A stretch of 64,000 bases of DNA from contig JAIOAX010000006.1 in the NCBI GenBank assembly GCA_019873645.1, positions 62,001 through 126,000 of the forward strand, read 5' to 3'. A model generated the notes under the pieces. The model saw only the letters and a list, made by a program, of their open reading frames with translations. It had not been told where the DNA came from and made no database searches. Source of the DNA: Chloroflexota bacterium (GTDB taxonomy: Bacteria > Chloroflexota > Anaerolineae > B4-G1 > SLSP01). The translations under genes and the position numbers were made by a program. Shown here piece by piece: positions 60,662 to 64,000 of this stretch (within the stretch, counting starts at the first letter, position 1; each line of letters opens with the position of its first letter).

Positions 60662-60835
60662 TTAGGGCTATCGCATTTGGCTGCTTCCGGCAACTGAATA
60701 CGGCCTAAAGGCCGGGGAAAGGGGGATTTTTGTGGCGGGGCTTCGCCCCGCCACAAAAATCCCCCCTAAAAACGCCGCTTTAACGGCACAACAGACAACA
60801 CGACGGGACAAAGTTTTCCAAATGCGATAGCTCTA
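60662..60835. mobile_element. MITE-like element copy B with nested palindrome
   Basis: TTAGGGCTATCGCATTTGG...CCAAATGCGATAGCTCTA; internal GGGGGATTTTTGTGGCGGGGC-TTC-GCCCCGCCACAAAAATCCCCC. Confidence 0.85.
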
Positions 60836-60860
60836 TCACCACAGTACCTTGTTCCACAAC

Positions 60861-61796
60861 TCAAAAAACGAGGTGTTCATAGAGCATTTCCAGGCTCAGA
60901 TGCGGACAGACCGTCTCGTGGCACATGGCCGTCTGCGCGGCCGCCGTGAGGCCCAAACGCACGGCTTCTTCCGGCGACATATCTTCCATCAAGCCGTAGG
61001 CGACGGCGGCAGTGAGTGCGTCTCCGGCGCCCACGGGATCCACGACTTCCTGCACCAACGTCGGCAGACGTCCGCTTTCCTCAGAAGTGGCATAAACCAG
61101 GCCCTCCTCGCCGAGGGTGACCACGGCGAGCTGTACACCCAATTGCACCAGACGACGCGCGCCTGCGTTGACCGCCTCAAGGGTATCCATAGGCAGACCC
61201 ACGAGCGCCTCGGCCTCCTCTTTGTTGGGCGTGATGACTGTGATGTCGGGCAAGTAGGGATGCAGACGTGGGGCCAGCATCGCGGTTGTCGGATCGGCGC
61301 ACACGGGAACATCAAAACGGCGCGTCAAACGAAAGAGGGTTTCGAGGGTATGGGCAGAGAGGTTGGCATCTATGCACACCATGTCTACCGTTTTGATCAG
61401 GCCGCGCAGGCGGTGAATGTGGGCGGGTGTCAACGCACGTATGACGTCCATATCTTCAAAAGCCAGCCAGGGGCGCTTATCGTGGTGATGTAAAGCCACG
61501 TAGGCGCAGAGCGGCTTATCCGGGACAATGATGCTGGACTCGGTGTGGATTCCCAGCGTTCCTAACGCCTGCAACAGCGCGCGGCCTAACTGATCATCGC
61601 CCACCGCCGTTACGAAATGCACCTCTGCCCCCAGACGCACCAGGTTTTCGGCGATGTTGCGCGCGACACCTCCCCAACTCCAACGCAAACCGGCCGGATT
61701 GGACTGCGCCAGCTCGATGGTCTGATCGCGCGGATAAACTTTGACATCCAGGCCGGCTGCACCGATGACCAGGACACTGTGTTCGGCTCCGCTCAT
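60861..61796 (-). CDS. PfkB-family carbohydrate/nucleoside kinase
   Basis: GGVARNIAENLVRLGAEVHFVTAVGDDQLG ... VDPVGAGDALTAAVAYGL. Confidence 0.92.
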   Translation of the reverse strand: MSGAEHSVLVIGAAGLDVKVYPRDQTIELAQSNPAGLRWSWGGVARNIAENLVRLGAEVHFVTAVGDDQLGRALLQALGTLGIHTESSIIVPDKPLCAYVALHHHDKRPWLAFEDMDVIRALTPAHIHRLRGLIKTVDMVCIDANLSAHTLETLFRLTRRFDVPVCADPTTAMLAPRLHPYLPDITVITPNKEEAEALVGLPMDTLEAVNAGARRLVQLGVQLAVVTLGEEGLVYATSEESGRLPTLVQEVVDPVGAGDALTAAVAYGLMEDMSPEEAVRLGLTAAAQTAMCHETVCPHLSLEMLYEHLVF

Positions 61797-62749
61797 GATT
61801 CCTCCTCCTTTTCTTTTCTGATCAGCACACGCGGAATCCAGCCCCCGCCGGCCTGTCCGTGAGGCGCAAAGAGGATGCGCCCATCCGTGCGCCGCACAAA
61901 CGGCGCCTCACGGGTCAGCGCGGCCATGCGTGTAGCGGGGTCAGAAGAGACCACCTCGACCAACAGGATGTCCCCGGGGCGACTTTGTTTGACCAGGTCG
62001 CCAGCGGTTAAAATCTTCAACGCCATATAGCGGGCGTCGGGGCGGAGTTGGAGGAAAGGCAACGGTTCGATCTCCACAGGGATGTAATGCGACGGCAGAT
62101 ACTCGCCGAGTTTCTCGGCCGGCAGCATCACCTGAACCGGTGTCACCATTGTTACGCCGGTTCTCAGGAGGGTTTGATTTTCCAGCTCATACACCGGCAC
62201 GATCATCACCCATTCGCTCAACGGCATGCGCGACGACAGCGCCAGCAGGCCGGACATCCAGCGGCCCATATCCCGGCAGGTAGCGACGCGCGCCATGTTG
62301 TTCTCGAATCCCCAGTAGCGTTCACTTTCGTCCAGGATTTCCTGGGCATCGGTGAAGGCGCGCAGGGTATGGGCGTCCGCGCGCAGCACAAAGTGCAACA
62401 ATCCCAGAAAATACAAGGCGACGGCCCGATTGTAAGCAGCAATCCGGGTTACTTCCTGGCGCAGCCGGGACAGTGCTTGTTGGGTATGTTCCAGGGCCTC
62501 TGCCCAACGTTGCATGCGGCGCAGAATATCGGCCTGGTAAAGAGCTAACAGGGCCGCCGTGGACTCGTCGTGCCTGGCCCACGCCGCGGAGAAAAGTTGC
62601 TCAATCAGAGCCAGGGCTTTTTCCCACTGACCGGCATCATGGTAACGCCGGAGGTCATCTTGCAACCTGTCCCTGAACGACGTGGGAATTTCGCGCAGCT
62701 CCAGTAAATAAAAGGGCGTCAGTTCTTCAGGAACGTAAACCAGGCGCAT
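61793..62749 (-). CDS. Hypothetical TPR-like helical protein
   Basis: 318 aa, ATGA overlap with PfkB gene; N-terminal half helix-rich (EKALALIEQLFSAAWARHDESTAALLALYQADILRRMQRWAEALEHTQQALSRL). Confidence 0.65.
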   Translation of the reverse strand: MRLVYVPEELTPFYLLELREIPTSFRDRLQDDLRRYHDAGQWEKALALIEQLFSAAWARHDESTAALLALYQADILRRMQRWAEALEHTQQALSRLRQEVTRIAAYNRAVALYFLGLLHFVLRADAHTLRAFTDAQEILDESERYWGFENNMARVATCRDMGRWMSGLLALSSRMPLSEWVMIVPVYELENQTLLRTGVTMVTPVQVMLPAEKLGEYLPSHYIPVEIEPLPFLQLRPDARYMALKILTAGDLVKQSRPGDILLVEVVSSDPATRMAALTREAPFVRRTDGRILFAPHGQAGGGWIPRVLIRKEKEEES

Positions 62750-62755
62750 AATCGC

Positions 62756-63994
62756 TCATTCTGGCTTCGCCGGTTGTGTTGTCGTCGGCGTCGCCGGCCC
62801 AAAAGGCGTCTTTTTCTTCTGGATGGCATTGACCACGCGGATCAGGCTTTCAGCCTGTTGGAACATCAACTGTTGCACTTCCAGGTCGCGGTCGGCCATC
62901 GCTCGCAGCACCTCCAGGAAACTCATGATGATAAGCTGGGGAGGAACCTTAACGTCATGCCGGATTAAATCCTGGATACGGGTAAGCATAGCGTTGATCA
63001 ATTCAGCCTGCGCCTCAGCGCCGGCGGCGGTCAGCAGTTCGGTGCGCTTGGCTTCTTCATCGAGGGCGTAGGTATTGATGCCACGTTGGAGTTTGGCCTG
63101 CCAGAATTCCAACCACTGGCGCGAGATGGCCTCTTCGGCGGGTTGCACCGGCATCAACTGTACCGACTCGACAAAGATGCCGCGTTCTTTGGCAACGGCA
63201 GCGATCTCTTTTTCGACAGCCGCCTGGACTTCTTTGAAAGCCTCGGGCTTGACCGGCGGCGGCACTGCCGGCTCAACGGTACTGCCCTCGTACATGGCCC
63301 AATAGCGCGGGTTGATGAATTCATCCAGCGTGTAGCGTTCAAGCTGGTTGCGTATGATGCCATCCAAAGCGCCGCCCACCAGGCCAACACACCAATCCTG
63401 GATGCGCCCGCTGCCCTCGCGGCTGCGCACGTATTTGTTCGTTGCCAGCTTGAGAACGGCTTCTGCATTGAAAGGATAAGCCTGGGGGGCTGGCGTTTCT
63501 TCTGGAACACCATAGGAACGCACGTCTTCCGGTGGATCGGCAACCCGGAAGCGAACCTCAGCGTCGCAATACGCCGGGATGCCGTCGAGGGTCATGAACT
63601 CAACGTGCAGGTTACGCCGCTGGGGGCGCAGATCAATCACATCCCACACGCGCTCAAAGGGCGCCAGTTCATAGAATCCTGGACCCAGCACCCGGCAGAG
63701 CCGCCCCAGCCTGCTGGTGACGACGGCGCTGTCGTGGGCGATGCTCAAGAACCCCGGCCCGCCGATTTTGAGCATCACCGGTGGCCCATCGGGATCGGCC
63801 CGCCCCTCGAAAACCCGCAAAAAAGGTCTAAACGGCGGTTCTACAGGCAGACCTGACAGCAAACATTCAACCCATTCCTGCGCCTCATCCCACGAGATAT
63901 TCAGAAAATGCCGGGCGAATTGGATAAACAATTGCCACATTGAAGACATGGCAACATACCCGTAGGCGGCAAACGCGCCGCCCAGGATAAGCAC
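62756..63994 (-). CDS. SPFH/band-7-like protein, probably 5'-truncated by the window edge
   Basis: Band-7-like beta region (GPGFYELAPFERVWDVIDLRPQRRNLHVEFMTLDGIPAYCDAEVRFRV) and coiled-coil (EAVEKEIAAVAKERGIFVESVQLMPV). Confidence 0.75.
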   Translation of the reverse strand: MLILGGAFAAYGYVAMSSMWQLFIQFARHFLNISWDEAQEWVECLLSGLPVEPPFRPFLRVFEGRADPDGPPVMLKIGGPGFLSIAHDSAVVTSRLGRLCRVLGPGFYELAPFERVWDVIDLRPQRRNLHVEFMTLDGIPAYCDAEVRFRVADPPEDVRSYGVPEETPAPQAYPFNAEAVLKLATNKYVRSREGSGRIQDWCVGLVGGALDGIIRNQLERYTLDEFINPRYWAMYEGSTVEPAVPPPVKPEAFKEVQAAVEKEIAAVAKERGIFVESVQLMPVQPAEEAISRQWLEFWQAKLQRGINTYALDEEAKRTELLTAAGAEAQAELINAMLTRIQDLIRHDVKVPPQLIIMSFLEVLRAMADRDLEVQQLMFQQAESLIRVVNAIQKKKTPFGPATPTTTQPAKPE

Positions 63995-64000
63995 GCTGAG

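Overview
This 64-kb window looks like a chromosomal segment of a Chloroflexota (Anaerolineae-like) bacterium; that assignment is inference from gene content, secreted proteins ending in a hydrophobic 'LFLPLV.R'-like tail, and very dense short dispersed repeats. It has about 50 protein genes: a sensor kinase and receiver-HEAT protein, a frame-disrupted clostripain-like secreted protease, LeuC-like dehydratase, phosphoglucomutase, several toxin-antitoxin-like modules (two decayed), an aspS-gatC-gatA-gatB operon, a large Lhr-type helicase, two GH13, one GH30 and one GH3 enzymes, a class III cyclase, ABC-transporter binding proteins, upp, rarA, a PfkB kinase and an SPFH protein. Strongest findings: (1) upstream of aspS-gatCAB there is a near-textbook ribosome-mediated attenuator, with a consensus promoter, a 23-aa leader peptide carrying the run N-Q-N-N-N, a 12-bp leader/terminator antiterminator pairing, and two tandem terminators whose arms can swap partners. 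(2) A three-gene RAMP cluster (42677-47796) encodes a 1073-aa protein with about three fused Cas7-like RAMP domains, a CxxC-CxxC protein and a Cas6-like protein, with no recognisable Cas10, Cas1/2 or CRISPR array in the window. (3) The Lhr-like helicase ORF carries at least five different short palindromic or tandem repeat families in frame. (4) Two divergent, paralogous antitoxin/toxin pairs meet at 8.3 kb, one with its toxin cut off at leuC. All calls come from reading the sequence and the supplied ORF track; no searches or folding programs were run.
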